Part shown: positions 1 to 11,716 of the stretch, piece by piece
Numbering within the stretch: position 1 is the first letter of the stretch
How the letters are laid out: each line of letters starts with the position of its first letter
From: Diplocarpon mali
Lineage: Eukaryota > Ascomycota > Leotiomycetes > Helotiales > Drepanopezizaceae
Length of the DNA: 29,138 bases
Reading direction: 5' to 3'
Assembly: GCA_024741835.1 (NCBI GenBank)
Contig: JAENRP010000451.1
Coordinates: forward strand, 1 to 29,138
Notes under the pieces: generated by a model
The model's database searches: none
Told to the model about the DNA's origin: nothing
The model's input: only the letters and a program-made list of their open reading frames with translations
Position numbers and translations under genes: made by a program

Positions 1-2220
1 ATCCCCCCCCCCCCCGGTCCAGTATAGATTGGTCGAGGAGCCGCCGATGCGATCCTCGACCAGGGACTCCAGAGAGTGCGGGAGGGGGATGTTTCTCGGC
101 CAGTGGATCCTTGGCTGAGTTGGGAGGGTTGAAACCGGCTCTGCTGTTGATGTGGGAAATCAACAATACGACGATCAATCGAGAAAGGGAGGCCTCAGGC
201 GCAAACGGCGTGCGATTGGCTTTTCTGGCTACTCCAGGCCGATGTTGGATGTGGAGGAGGGATCTTGGAGCGACGGTAAGGGACTTGGACGTACCGCTGA
301 CGGTGCCGCGGACGGGTAGAAACACGGTCACGTGACATACAGACCGTCACGTGGAGCGAAGGACCTCTGCAGCCACATCCAAGAGAAGGGGCGCAGAGGC
401 CAGGAGGCGGACGAGAGAATCTGAAGATTTCGTCCCTCAAACCCGCAATGGCAATCAGATCCTGCGACCGAGACACTGAGAAAGCAGGGACAAAGGCCGG
501 TCTCTCCACTCCGTCTCTGTGTGTTTTCCCCCTCGGAGCCTGCGACGACGCCGCGTCACGATCGTGCAGGCTCCGCCTCTTGCCGATGCAGATGGCAGAC
601 GCTTCGGAAGATCGCACATGCGCCCGGCGCTCTTCCACCAAGCAATCAAGCAATCAAGCAATCAAGCAGGCAAGCAGGCAAGCAGGCAAGCAGGCAATCC
701 AGCAACCAAGGCGACCAGTCAGTCAATCAGAACATCACCAGGCTCGAGGACCTCTCACGCCATCGGCTTCGACCCTTCACCAATCTGGAAAAGGGAATCG
801 GTGAGACTGGCACAAGGCCATAATACTATACCTGACATCGGGCATGCCATGCCCCCGCTCTCGTGCCGTCGGTGCCAAACCCAGCAAGCCGATCAGCTTC
901 AGAACGAATGCACACAACCCGCTGCGAAGAACATCGACCCCTCCACGTCTGGGCTTGCGAGGCGCTCTGCTGCGAGTAAGAGCAGAATCTGCCGCGAAGC
1001 AGCTTCGAGACTGTTAGAATATTCAAGGATCGGGCTTATGTAATCGTACCTTGTACATTACTCCCGCAGCTCCATAGAACTCGGAATCTACTTGGTATAC
1101 CTTTAGATTCTGTCAGCGACACAGATTCAGCCTCAACCCAGTGGTGCCCCCATGCGCCTTCGGGATTCCTGGCCAGAGTTGTGACTACGGTAGCCGGTTT
1201 CCCCATCAAGCGTGTGATCGCTTCTTGCGAGAGGAGTTGCCGGGTCTGCAAGGCTGGTATATAGTAAAGACCTCTCAGCCAGCTCTTCCCATCCACTCCA
1301 AGCTTCACGCTCTCTATATCTGTTACGCAACAGCACCGGCATCCTCTCTTCTCGCCCCCAACAATCCATGACCATCATCGGGTGCAGACTAATCCAAGAG
1401 GAGGCAAGCTTGTGTAGCGATGCTCGCCATCCGTCGCCTTCGGCCATGACTCCCTCCATTGTGCATTCACGCCTCACAAGGGCCCAAGTCCAAGACCGGT
1501 CGCCGAGACCTGGACACATCCCCCCCGGCTGATGAGGTCGGCAGGGAACGTCGGGACCTTACCTAACCTCTTGATCTGCAACTGTTTGATCCATTAGATC
1601 AGCCGACGTCGGAGGCAAACGAGATCCCGTGGCTCATCACAAGAGACAGCGTCGGGCCGTTTTGCTTGCAAAGGAGCACTCGCTGGCGCGAAGGCCGGTC
1701 CACGCCGACTCCGCGATGGAACGGCACATGCGGTGGAGGACCAACACATCGGCCACGCCTGTGATCACCATTCTGCTGCAGTGCGCCCCTACCCTGCACA
1801 AGCAGTACCTTCGTTCGCATTCTGCAGCCAAGCGCTCAAGGCACTCGGCATGCAGGCGGTGGAGCGGAGCCATAGAACACTCGAGTGAGAAGATTGAAAC
1901 ATCTCCACTTGGGAGTGGGATATCCCCAGCGATTACGGCCCAGCCATGGAACTTGGATACCACATCACCTTTCTGAATTATTTTTGATAGCTTAAGCACC
2001 GCAATCTATGCCGCAAATCAGACTGCAGAAACACCAAAACTGACTCGCTCTCCTTTCTGGCCCCCGTGAAATCACTCTGCCCTCAGAGAGCTCCTCGGGC
2101 CCGCCGCTTCCAACAGATTCCAACGGTTCGTGTTCGATTTTTCACTTGCCCCAAACGCCAATTTCCTCCACCCTACAATACGTTCCTCTGTGTTTGTGCC
2201 CACCCCCGAGGTTGACCACT
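1..2220. other. Intergenic, no supportable gene
   Basis: The window opens with a run of 13 C residues (3-15), which may be an assembly edge. Several open frames of 60-170 codons occur on both strands, but none resembles a family I know and many lack an ATG start. A TATA-like stretch near 1257-1270 is followed by a C/T-rich stretch and a short ATG frame (1368-1532, 54 codons). That is promoter-like in layout but the product is unrecognisable. An octamer repeat block lies at 640-695. The last part (about 1980-2220) is the 3' flank of glo3. Confidence 0.5.
640..695. repeat. Two-type octamer tandem repeat
   Basis: Three perfect copies of AAGCAATC (640-663) are followed directly by four perfect copies of AAGCAGGC (664-695). 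The two unit types differ at two adjacent positions (AT versus GG). The block is non-coding as far as I can see. Confidence 0.9.
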
Positions 2221-3902
2221 CTAGCTGTTGAGGTAGCTTCGGATGGCACCTTGCAGCTTACTCGCCCCTTCTCCCAGAACTTGGGTAAGGTTCTCCAGAT
2301 CGTCGCTTGCGGTCACGCCGAATTTGCGCACGAAATCCTTGGCGGCACTTTCCAGGTCACCATATTCCTCTCCAGCATCTTCCTCCTCTGGTCGACCGAA
2401 GTATGCGTTAGAAGAAATAGCAGTAGCGCCTTCGAAACCTTGAAGGCGGCTCTTCGCCTCGGACTGAGCATTTGGATCAAAAGCTCCTTTGTTGAAGAAT
2501 TCGTCAGACGAGATACCTTTCTGGGCACCAAATTTTTGGCGGGCGTACTTCTGATCGTCGTCTGAAAACAGTCAGCAAGAGATCCGGAGTTGAATGAGTA
2601 GTTTTACCTTCAGCCCTGACAGGACCGACTGAGCCAAACCCACCCATCTTCTTCTGCGTCGTAGCAGCAGGCTTGATTCCTCCAACTTGTCCGAATCCAA
2701 GACGTCCCATTCCCATACCCAATCGCGCGACATCACTTGTGTTGCGTTCTGCTGCCCTGCTCGGGCTCTTTGGGGTGGAAGATGCGGCCGAAGTATCGGC
2801 GGACTTTATCGAGGTTTTCTTCGCTGAGTCTTCATCTGCATCTGGGTCATAGCCTAATTTTTCGATCCGCTCGGCCTCCTCTTTAGCCTTTTTTTCCGCA
2901 GCATCAAAATCAATGACATCCCCCGTGACCTTCTTGGCTCCCAGCTTTGTCTTCTTAGCCCCAAGCACGTTAGCCTTGCGCGGCCCAGTTCCGGTTGTAG
3001 TTGTTTTGCGCAGAGCAGCGGAAGAAGTGGTACGGCTCGCAGCAGGTGCCGCAGCCCCAGCAAGAGGCGATGCAGCTCGCGCAATCTCGTTCCCATTTGA
3101 GTTGCCCGCAGTGGAAAGCGGCGAGGGAGTTCTTCCGATAACAGAGGGAGCCTGCGAAACCGGGGGCGAAGGTTTCTTGATTGTCGGCTTGTCCCAAGAC
3201 GAAAAAAAGTCGTCAGGTTCGCCAGAAGGTGTCGAAGAACCATCACCAGTCCCGTTGCTCATCACGTCTGTGATGAACACTTTATGCTTGTATTGCTGCT
3301 GCTCCGGAGTCTTTGCCTCTGCATTTCTAAAACCGATCAGCGTCCTGATCGCTAACAGGCAAGCGTGCTTACTGCATAGCAGCGTCTGCCTCTGCTCGTT
3401 CAGAAACCTTCGCCTTGTACGCTGTTGCTGTAGCCGATCCGTACTTCGTCTTGGGATCTTTGCTGTTCAGCGCAGCTCGTCCTGCAGCTGTTGCGGAGAA
3501 GAACTTGGTTGCTGCTTCGTTGCCGCCAACTTTCATCAACCGTAATTGATCCCATCGCCATTCTGTGCACAGATTTCAGCATCCCACAGAATGAAGTCGC
3601 AGAGAAGGTACACACGATCGAGGTTTACCGAACGCACAAAAGAGATGTGAACTCCCAAATTGCGGTGATTTGAGGAGCAGTCAAGGCACAGGTAAATAGC
3701 GAATGGTACTGATGTCCAGACTGGGTTATTCTGTTTGCAGTCAAAGCATACCTATTGCCAAAGTCAGCGTCCGTAAGGTTCTTAGCACCTTAGACAGGCG
3801 TAGGGGGGCGCTTACTTTGTTCGCGGGCTTCGTCTTCAGCTTTTCAAATATCTGCTGCGCCTCCGCCTTGGTGGCCATGACTGTGTCTATTTCGTCCGAC
3901 AT
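2221..3902 (-). CDS. glo3: ArfGAP, Glo3 type (ADP-ribosylation factor GTPase activator)
   Basis: Activates GTP hydrolysis on Arf1 during COPI vesicle formation for Golgi-to-ER retrograde transport. Five exons give 490 aa: 3902-3816, 3751-3616, 3562-3373, 3326-2608 and 2561-2221, with introns of 64, 53, 46 and 46 bp. The N-terminal ArfGAP zinc finger is complete: C31-X2-C34, 16 residues, C51-X2-C54. The arginine finger follows in HRNLGVH (R59), then [15 protein letters not shown] and a [12 protein letters not shown] segment. The C-terminal half has a SWDKP motif, an acidic/basic [20 protein letters not shown] stretch and the glycine-rich [11 protein letters not shown] motif of the Glo3/ArfGAP2-3 subfamily. 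Length matches yeast Glo3 (about 490 aa). The start could instead be the in-frame ATG at 3878, which would begin MATKAEAQQ, the usual fungal N terminus. It is divergent from tim21. The subfamily call is firm; intron 2 has a non-optimal GTGTGT donor chosen because it restores the conserved NLDQW. Confidence 0.95.
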
Positions 3903-4151
3903 TCTCAAGTAGCAATCGGAGAGGTTGTATTCGTGTAATGTCTTTGGAGATGGAGATGATCTGTCGGGGACGTGTACGGAGGAAGGGCATTGGCAGCGGG
4001 CCAGATTGCCTTTAGGAATACGGCAATATCGGTTGTCCCGGAACGGTCTAGTGCATTGGTAGCGGCATTTCCCCACATCAGCTCAGATCCTGAAGCTTCA
4101 ACAGTCAATAACATCATTTCCGTATGGTTTGGTACCACCCACTCTACCGAC
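3903..4151. promoter_or_regulatory. Shared promoter of glo3 and tim21
   Basis: These 249 bp separate the start codons of two divergent housekeeping genes and must contain both promoters and 5' leaders. An open frame runs through it in phase with tim21 from 3972, but the mitochondrial presequence logic favours the ATG at 4152. No clear TATA box was seen. Confidence 0.6.
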
Positions 4152-4994
4152 ATGAATTTTACTCGACCTATAAGCCTACTGAACTGCCCTGCGAGTATTC
4201 GCCCGATTCTGGCAGCTCGTTTCTATGCAACCCAGACAGGCCTCGGAACTTCGAATGCTGTGCCAAAACCACGGAGGAAGGCCGTTACACCATTCAATGA
4301 TGATGGCAGGGTGGCATGGGGAGACCTCTCAGCAGGCGAAAAGGCTGCCAGGACAACTCAGCAGAGTCTTAACTTTGGGCTCATACTTCTCGGCGCAGCG
4401 CTGACGGTACAACGTCCAAGAGCAGCTCCATTGCAAGCACTGACATGATGCAGGGAGGCGTTGGCTATATCATGTGGACCGAGGTCTTCTCCTTCGATAG
4501 TAAGACAAGACATTTCAACAAAGCCGTCGATCAGGTAAAGAGTGATTCGAGATGCACGGATATACTTGGGGATAGCAGGAAGATTATTGCCTACGGGGAG
4601 CCAACCTGGAACAAATGGGCTAGAGCGAGACCAATCGCGTATGTTCTTTTGCATCAGCTCTTGAGATATGCTAACAGCACCCCAGCTCAACACTTAAGAC
4701 GGATCAATACGGAAAAGAGCATCTCATTATGCGATTCAATGTAAATATTTTTCGTCTTCGAAAATACAGAACAGGGCTAACAAGCCGCAGGTGGAAGGCC
4801 CGCTGAATACGGGTGTTGTGAGCCTACACATGGTCAAAACCTCTCCAGATTGCGATCTGGGAAGTGAATTTGTCTACAAATATCTCGCGCTAGACGTCAG
4901 AGGTCATAAAAGGATATATCTTGAGAATGCCGATGCTTCACAAGACAGTCCTGCGAAGAACAAGTCAAAATTTTTTGGGATTTCTTGGCGGTAG
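4152..4994 (+). CDS. tim21: Mitochondrial import inner membrane translocase subunit Tim21
   Basis: Subunit of the TIM23 presequence translocase; it links TOM to TIM23 through the intermembrane space and recruits respiratory complexes. Four exons give 232 aa: 4152-4406, 4454-4638, 4686-4740 and 4791-4994, introns 47, 47 and 50 bp, all GT-AG. The N terminus is basic and acid-free, with a likely cleavage region around R23-F24-Y25, as expected for a matrix presequence. Then comes the conserved TPFNDDGRV block, one membrane span (about residues 74-94, FGLILLGAALTGGVGYIMW) and the intermembrane-space domain. That domain carries the family blocks GEPTWNKWARARPIA, KEHLIMRFNVEGP and YKYLALDVRGHKRIYLENA, ending in FGISWR. 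Length and domain order are normal for a fungal Tim21. The start at 4152 is preferred over the in-frame 3972 because it gives a presequence. Confidence 0.95.
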
Positions 4995-7202
4995 CTTCGT
5001 AGAAATGTGATGGTGGGACAGTAACGGGTGCAAGGTATTTTTGTGCCAGGAGTGAGTTCACCTTCCGGCCCTCTGAAGCCTCCATATATGGATTCAATAT
5101 GCTGCACCGGATTGAAAGATGCCTCTGTAGAATCTGATTCTTCGATTCCGGACCCGGCTGAGTTGCTAACATCTGCTCCTGGGATGAAGTCTAAACTAAA
5201 CAAGGGGAGCTTGCTGCATGAGCAGCCTCCGAAAGATCTACCATTGATAAAATTTGGATGGCTTGACAAGGTCAGTTCCTGGCAGTCCAATATCTGGCAT
5301 TATGCAGATGGCTAAGCTCGCCAGTCCCAAGGCCATAGCAGCCTTACGTGTGATGAGTGTGCCGTATTTCGCACAGCCAGCCCGGTGCTGGATTTTGAAC
5401 TCTGAAGATTGAAAACTTATAACGCTAACCAGATATGCTTTTCCACTCTCTAGTGATGCAATTTGTTAATGCAAGGCTGAGGTATCAGGAAGCGGAAGTC
5501 TTAACCTTGACGTCGAGTCCTGTCTCTGGAGCCTTGCTTTGGCGTTCGAGGGTTTTGCTTGATGCTTAGCAAATGTGAATAGCACTCTCGAGTCCCTCCT
5601 ATACTCCTACCACTGTTGTAGAGCATGGCACGCAGCCCTGTCCCTCTGATACATGCTTTCTGGCATCGACGTGCTTCTAAAAATCAGAAACTAGCTCGTG
5701 GTATCGGAGTCCGCTCAAGAGAACGCTGACGGAAACTGCATAAGCAGTTGTTCCTATCGCAGTCAAGTGATTGATTCAATTACACTCATATGTTCGGCAC
5801 TGATCTTGGAAGCATGATTTGGCCGCTGAGCCATCAGGTATAGGTTCGTCGCCACCGTAGTTCGGATCTCTCGTAACTCTGGTGTGAGTATGCTGCTTGA
5901 AGGGGGTGGCAATGCATGGACTGTAAAGCTCTTTACGAACTAGAAAACATCGGGATGACCTAACGTCAATTGAAAGCCAGCAATTCACCTGTAATCACTA
6001 ACCACGAAAAGAGAAAGGAACAGAAGAACGAAAGTGAGCTCTGCTGGAGAAGGCGAAGTCATTAGTCTCCGCTGCACTTGCCCGCAATCCAGTACGAACT
6101 CGATGCGAGCGAGCATCTTTTCCCTCAGCACTGGCGTCGAGAACAAAACTGATGCAGTGGTCACCCAGTTAACTAACCCTTAGCCAGCTACATCTATTAT
6201 TCTCACCTCTGGTCTGGATACCTCGCCGTGATACACCACCGGAAGAGTGAAGACGCCTCAGCGCGACATCATCGTGCATCGAGTCCTACATCCAGGGGAG
6301 CGAGGCCGAGGCTTGAACCCGAGATTGTTTATCTTCCTCTAATTTTGCTCCTATTCCCTTGGAAATGGCGAGTTCAACGCCGCGTATTCGTTTCGCACGA
6401 CTGGCTACTACTAAAGAAACACGAGGGGAACACAACAAGAGGAGGCTCTTCCGAAGAACCAAGACAAAAGGGAGAAGCACCACAATTGGGCAAGCCTGGG
6501 GGAGAGAGTTGGGAACAATACCCAAGAAAATGAGTAGTATGAAGGTTGGTTGTTGGGTGTTGGTTGTTGGAGCGCTCCCTCTCTAAGGTATTTTATCCCT
6601 CATTCGACTTATGCTCGTCGCCCTTTCACGTGATTCCGATGTTCTCAGCCCTCTACACTACCAGAAGCTTCTCTCTTTCTCTCTCACAAACACCTAAAAA
6701 GGTTCGTTCAGAAAGAAACAGAATTACGAGTTTAATACCTGTAGACAGATGTCTATCGGTAAGTGCAGCAGATATCGTCCCCCGGCTAAGGCGGTTTTCA
6801 ATGAGAGAAGACTAGTTTTAAGAGTGCTCTTGGCGAGGTACTCATCGCCATCATTGAAAAATGAGGGAGGTCCGAGGAAGACAGGGGAGACTCACTTGCT
6901 TTAAGGGGTCTAGTTTTTTCTGTTCTATTTCATTTCATTTCAAGACTCCCAAAGAATTAAAAATGAAGATTGAGAGCAGCCTCTTCAAGTGCGTGAGGTC
7001 ACTGCAGAGAGGTCTCACTTCTCTGGAGTTCTGACGCTATTATATTACAACTGCATACCAGCAGATGTCAGCTCAAAGACATGGACCGGGGCCGAGGATA
7101 ACTTCAAATCTTCACTCCGTCATAGGATTTTCCCAACATGAAAGGATATCTCCCAGCAAACCGAAACGAATTGTTGAGTAGATGCGACGCTGATGCTCGC
7201 GC
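4995..7202. other. Intergenic, no supportable gene
   Basis: Just after tim21, open frames overlap on both strands (plus 5028-5315; minus 5290 down to 4904). I recognise neither, and the region also holds the tim21 3' end. Farther on there are only short frames (for example minus 5776-5988 and plus 6228-6533) without known motifs. Small low-complexity tracts occur, such as GGTTGGTTGTTGG-like sequence near 6543-6569 and repeated CATTT near 6927-6941. No tRNA cloverleaf was found in a reading by eye; one D-arm-like and one T-arm-like stretch were rejected. Confidence 0.5.
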
Positions 7203-7360
7203 TCAAGAGGCACGCTCTCGGACCCACGCTTGTATCTTCTCTGGGTCTGGACGAACCTTAAGAGGGTTTCCAAGTGGTGGCGCGTCTGGAGTGTTTTGAG
7301 CAGGGATAACTTCCGTAAATAACAAGGACGAGCCTATGGACATCTCAAAGGGATGGCTGG
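7203..7360 (-). pseudogene. 3' part of a gene split by the retrotransposon
   Basis: On the minus strand this segment, entered from the target duplication at 7360, reads without a stop to a TGA at 7203-7205. It begins SHPFEMSIGSSLLFTEV and ends VRPDPEKIQAWVRERAS. It has no family motif I recognise. Composition is ordinary coding (mixed codon use, proline-rich middle, charged C terminus), unlike the T/A-rich element next to it. When the element and one target copy are removed, this frame joins in phase with the frame at 14684-14832. That is the main reason to call it a broken gene rather than chance. Confidence 0.5.
7356..7360. repeat. Target-site duplication, left copy
   Basis: GCTGG lies directly outside the left LTR and is repeated exactly at 14684-14688 outside the right LTR. 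Five base pairs is the usual duplication for Ty3/gypsy integration. Confidence 0.85.
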
Positions 7361-7511
7361 AGAAAATGTGGGAAACAAGGGAGGTGGTTAGTTCTGAGAA
7401 GCAAGGTTGTATTTCTCAGGAGTGGTTGTACTACAAAAAGTAATTATATACATAGTGGGTTCATGCCTAAGGCATCTGCTGACTACTCTACGCTAGTAGT
7501 CCATATCTTTT
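7361..7511 (-). repeat. 3' LTR of the gypsy element
   Basis: 151 bp, from AGAAAATGTGGG to a CCATATCTTTT end on the plus strand. It aligns without gaps to the LTR at 14533-14683 with six differences, at 7390, 7432, 7454, 7469, 7489 and 7504. At every one this copy has A or T where the other has G or C. The outer ends form an imperfect inverted repeat around TGTGG/CCACA. Confidence 0.95.
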
Positions 7512-7520
7512 ACTCCCTTT
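7512..7520 (-). other. Polypurine tract candidate
   Basis: On the minus strand AAAGGGAGT lies immediately upstream of the 3' LTR, where plus-strand priming of a retrotransposon is expected. It also helps fix the LTR boundary and the element's orientation. Confidence 0.6.
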
Positions 7521-7639
7521 ATCATCTGCGAAACCCTAGTGAGCAATAGTAGAAGCCAATTAGTAAGTTATAGTTTTTCCTCCTGATTTTTGATAGGTAC
7601 TTTTGACCTACCCTTTGTCTCTATGAGAGCCAGCTCCAT

Positions 7640-7850
7640 AGCGTATATTTTGGTAAACAGGTATAGGCGCCTCTCTTCCTATAATAATATAGCCCTCGCG
7701 CAGTCTAAAAGGCTTGAGGTCATTCCTATGGAAGTTGTACCTCTTAATAATAGTGCCATCGATCTATTGTAGTGTATAAGACTTCCCCATATCTCCTGAA
7801 AAGCTAACGATAACAAAAGGCCCTCTCTATGAAGCTCTCAGCTTCTTCCC
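7640..7850 (-). pseudogene. GPF/Y module, C-terminal to integrase (degenerate)
   Basis: Minus-strand translation gives HRGPFVIVSFSGD and, after a stop, a NDLKPFRLREGY-like end. This is the GPF/Y module found after the integrase core in many Ty3/gypsy elements. It is interrupted by stop codons. The frame then runs down to the polypurine tract with no further recognisable domain; no chromodomain was seen. Confidence 0.6.
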
Positions 7851-8059
7851 TAATTCTTTATAGTCATATAGTATAACGAGGTCTCTTGGCGAGAACTGGT
7901 AGAATGATCTAACTCCTAGATCGTGTCGTTGAGCTATCTTGTCTTTAGAAAAATCGGAGTTTTCCTGGGCTTGTCTTCATAGCTGTATTCTCCGGACTAT
8001 GAAGTCAATGACGCAATTCCTATGCTCTTCCTTTGTAGGGTATATAGAAGTGCAATTTG

Positions 8060-8960
8060 CTCTCAATGAAGCAATTATGCTCTATCTTAGTGCAACTGGA
8101 AAGACAGCTTCGAGAGTACCTGTAGGTTCGTAGCCAAATATGATCTTAAATGGCGAATAGTGCAAATAGGTGATGTACCGTCGATTCGTATCGAATACAC
8201 TCTCCTCCAGATGATCTGGCCATGTCGCAGGATCAACACACTTCTTCTTAAGTACTCGCTGGAGTATATCATTGGCTTTCTTAATCATACCAGTAGCCAT
8301 TTTTGCATAAGAGGGAGAGTTGGCCTATGTAACGCCACATGATTCAGCGAACTTCTGAGTTATCTTAGAGAAATGAGATCCGGGGTCTATATATGCTCCA
8401 ATTGGAATCCTATGGATTGAGAATATGCTCCTTAAAAAGGATATAATAGTAGCGGAGTCTGGGGTTATAATAGCTTTAGCCCAGATGAATCGAGTGAAGT
8501 AATCTATAGCAACGAGAATGTACTGGAGTTTGATAGTCTTAAACTTAGGGAATAGACCTATAAAATCGAGACCGATGAGCTCCATTAGTGCACTAATAGC
8601 AACTCAAGCTAGAGTCTGTAATCTAATAGCTATTCCAAATCGAGCATATATGAGGCACCTAAGTATATAGTCTGCTACGTCTTCTGCCAATCTAGGCCAG
8701 TAGTAGTCTTATAGCCTTTTGCAAGTGATATTCTTCGAGAAGTGGCCTGAGTTATCATATGCTTCGAATAGCACTCGTAAGACGTCAGCTTGTATAATGC
8801 AAAGCTTCTTAGTATCGTGGAATCGGTAGTACAAGTCGCCGTTTTGCCCAGTTGAGTATTTGGACACTTTTCGAAGGAAGGCGGCGTTATATACCTTGGT
8901 AATACAGGTATTCGGGAAGCAACCGGTTGTAAGATACCCAGCCACATCTTTGTACCATAG
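8060..8960 (-). pseudogene. Integrase of the gypsy element (degenerate)
   Basis: Three broken frames together cover the integrase. The N-terminal zinc-binding part is near 8945-8709. The catalytic core is at 8585-8325, with the first Asp in LDFIGLF and the second in YIDPGSHF. The third part is near 8325-8082. The region that normally carries the third catalytic residue, G-M-I/V-E-K/R-x-N, reads GMIKKAN, so the glutamate is replaced by lysine. An in-frame stop separates the second Asp from this motif. The protein would insert element cDNA into the genome if intact; this copy cannot. Confidence 0.85.
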
Positions 8961-9259
8961 CGACGATTTATATCAAGGGTATAGAGGTGTTAGATTATCA
9001 TACGACTCGTTCTCAGCTGTGATAACGCTTCCTAAGTTTGCTTCAAGTATTCGCTTGTCTATAGAGAAGTCCATATGAGCTCCTAGGCTGAGATTAGCTA
9101 GAGATGATTCCAAATTGACTATTCTGAACAACTTTGACAACTCGTATTCGTAAAGAGGGTGGCCGATTGATTCGAGTAGCTGCTCGTAGCCTTGCTTTCC
9201 ATCCTTCCAAATCCATCTGGGCTCCCTATCTGTGTAATCCATCATTCCTAGCTCAGAGA

Positions 9260-9790
9260 TAGAGGGAATTCCCTAAGCATTAGTTGAATCAGGGAAGATC
9301 GTCCTCAATAGAGCGTCTGCGATTACGTTCCAAGGACCAGGTATATACTCTATTTGAACGTTTAGATAGCGAAGCTCAGCTGCCCATCTAAAGTAAATCC
9401 TATCAAGTGCAGATGACTTTAAGAAGAAAGTCAGTAGCTTATGATTAGTAAGGATAGTAGATATATCAGTTCCTTAGAGCATATGCTCATATCGTTATAC
9501 AAACTCTGCGATTGCATACAACTCCCTCTTATAGACTCCGTAGTTTCTCTAGGTAGGACTGAATGTGAAGGCGTCATATAGTAGAGGAACCTCAACTCCG
9601 CCTTTTGGCTTTCCGGGAATCATTTAAGTGATAACACACCCGGCGCTGTATAGGCTGGCATTTGAGTATAGTCGTATAGGCAAGTGAAAATCCCATCCTT
9701 AAAGCTTAATAGCTGTCGCACACTTCTCCTTTATAATTTGGAACGCAGCTTGTTCTCTATCACCCCAGTTGAACTCCACATTTCCTATAA
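9260..9790 (-). pseudogene. RNase H domain of the gypsy element (degenerate)
   Basis: The minus strand shows the order of a Ty3/gypsy RNase H: a YSNASLYSAGC segment (normally D-A-S), an RNYGVYKRELYAI segment, TNHKLLTFFLKSS (normally T-D-H-K-x-L-T), then RWAAELRYLNVQIEYIPGPW. Several stops (TAG, TAA) interrupt it. Both acidic positions normally present in the first and third motifs appear as Asn, which fits G-to-A change. Confidence 0.8.
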
Positions 9791-10760
9791 GTGATATAAG
9801 GGGTCTCTTAATCTTAGCAAAGTTCTTCACCTATCGCTTAGTGAGTCCTACTGCTCCTAGGAAAGCTCGTACTAATGAGTTGTCGGTAGGAATAGGCCAG
9901 TTGCGTATCTTCTCACACCTCTTAGGTTTAGTGATTAGTTTCCCTCCAGCTTTATGTGAGATGCTAAGTACTAGAGCCTCTGTGACGAATAGCTCTATCT
10001 TTTTAAATGACAGTTTGAGCTTTGCCCATTCAATCCTAGGAAGTAGTTCTTCTAATAGAACTCGATAGCCCTGGGCAAACTCTTAAAATCCACTAAAGAT
10101 GTTATCCATATAGAACGCAGCATCAGGAAGCTCTGTAAGTGATTTTGCAATAAGAGTAGATTCCATTCCATTAAAATCATTAGTACAGGGAATATAGCTA
10201 AGGATAATATACATTAGCTTAGTGAAGGAAAACATTGATGTAACAGATCCCTGGGGTAGGCGTGTGGGTTGCAATTATCCAATTCCTGCAATTGAGAAGG
10301 CGAAGATATATCAATCATCTGGATGTATGGAAATGGCCTAATACCTATGCTTTAGGTCGAGCTTGTGGAAGAACTTATAGGAAGGATGACCTATATAGTC
10401 GTGAACTGATGATGTGAGCTTAATGAAGCACCCTAGTATCTCTTCCTTCACGTTCTGGTAGTTGAATGTAAGCCTAGGCTCGTCCCATTCACCTGGAGGG
10501 TTAGATTTATCAATTAAATTGGCTTATGCGTTCCAATCTGACAATTGTCCATTCGCCTCTATTGTTCGCTCGAATATATTGGACTTGATACTATTATTGA
10601 TGATCCTCCTTAGCCAGAACTCCTTAGCAGGAGGCCATCTTCTTTGCTTCGGTCTATTCCAGGGGGTAGTGTCTTATTTGAGTCGCACTCTGTATTGGTA
10701 TAGATCAGTAGGTGGGAGATTCGAGAGACTTGTGGAGTTGAGGTCTTGGTAGGTGAATAG
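9790..10760 (-). pseudogene. Reverse transcriptase of the gypsy element (degenerate)
   Basis: Begins near PWNRPKQRRWPPAKEFWL (about 10670-10610). It contains TRLPQGSVTSMFSF near 10265, and the active-site box reads AAFYMDNIFSGF (10112-10101 for YMDN). The usual box in this group is (F/Y)(L/M)DD, so the second aspartate is Asn. Downstream is the conserved thumb-like stretch that ends in WGDREQAAFQIIK. Stops and frame changes break it into short pieces. Confidence 0.85.
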
Positions 10761-11716
10761 AAGTCTAGTAATAAGGTCTTGTTGTTCCGAATTAAGCTGT
10801 GTGCCAAGGGTAATTCCGGACTGGCTAAACCACTCATCGATCTCATCTTATGGAGCGTCAGTGAGTTGTCGTCTATATGGCCTTCTTGTGGCTGGCATGC
10901 CGAATGACTGTTCAAGAGGTGATACTTAGAAAGTCGTCTCTCCTTCATTCGTGAGTAAAACACCAGCTATTATAGAAGTGTGTTCTACTAGGGTCGGAGT
11001 ATCTTGTAAAGTGCCTTAAAGGTATTCTAAGTCATCCTTATCAATTGTAAAGGTATCTTCTACGAATTCCCCTATTAGAGACCACCCAATATTATAGTCT
11101 TCAATTGATGGCTGGTAGAGGTCTGGTTCATCGGTAGATTATAAGATGGAAACACCTAGTCCTGCAAGAAGGGACTCTGCGTTGCGCTTCTGGCTCAAGG
11201 GTATAGGCTCTTCCTTGATTCTCGGAGCTGATCTTTCAGCTCCAATAGTAGTAAGGTAGGTAGGGTAGGTAGGGTAGTCGAATATGCTAGGGGCAAAGTC
11301 ATATAGTATGTCCTTAATCATCAATAGTGGAGTTTCCAAAGAGAGAGGTTCATCTCTATCATCTGCATCTTCGCAAAAGGCGTGGCCGCCTATAAACCTT
11401 TTAATAACGTGCTCAGGTCGAGTCGGGAGATCTAGTTTTTTGAACCAGGAATGAATGATACATGCTTTAGGGCTTCTTCATCAGAGTCGGAGCTCGAGTC
11501 GGTATCGTCGTCAGAATCATTATCTGACTCATCCTTAGGGGAGGTCGGCGAAGGTCGTGTCTCCTCTTAAGCATCTTTCGGGTATAATACTAGAGAGTGG
11601 TATTGACTGTTGACGAACTCCGGTCCCTTAATCTATATAGTATTCTCTCCTCTTAAGGTGTCTCTAATCTCAACAATAGAATCCCGAATATGGACATAGG
11701 CGTCTACTGCATATAA

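Noticed and set aside
195..653. Minus-strand open frame of 152 codons
   Set aside because: No family motif, Arg/Ser-rich composition as expected from chance G/C-rich sequence, and it overlaps the octamer repeat flank.
1368..1532. 54-codon ATG frame after a TATA-like and C/T-rich stretch
   Set aside because: Unrecognisable product, no conservation clue and no splice extension; promoter-like layout alone is not enough.
5028..5315. Open frames on both strands just after tim21
   Set aside because: The two strands are open together, neither matches a known family, and the plus frame starts only 34 bp after the tim21 stop, in its likely 3' UTR.
5776..5870. tRNA-like D-arm sequence on the minus strand
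   Set aside because: No matching anticodon stem, T-arm or acceptor pairing could be found around it.
6170..6185. CTAACCCTTA-like sequence as an interstitial telomere
   Set aside because: Only a single partial unit is present, as expected by chance.
6290..6335. Possible tRNA T-arm (GGGTTCAAGCC on the minus strand)
   Set aside because: The flanking bases do not form the required stem and no acceptor stem is present.
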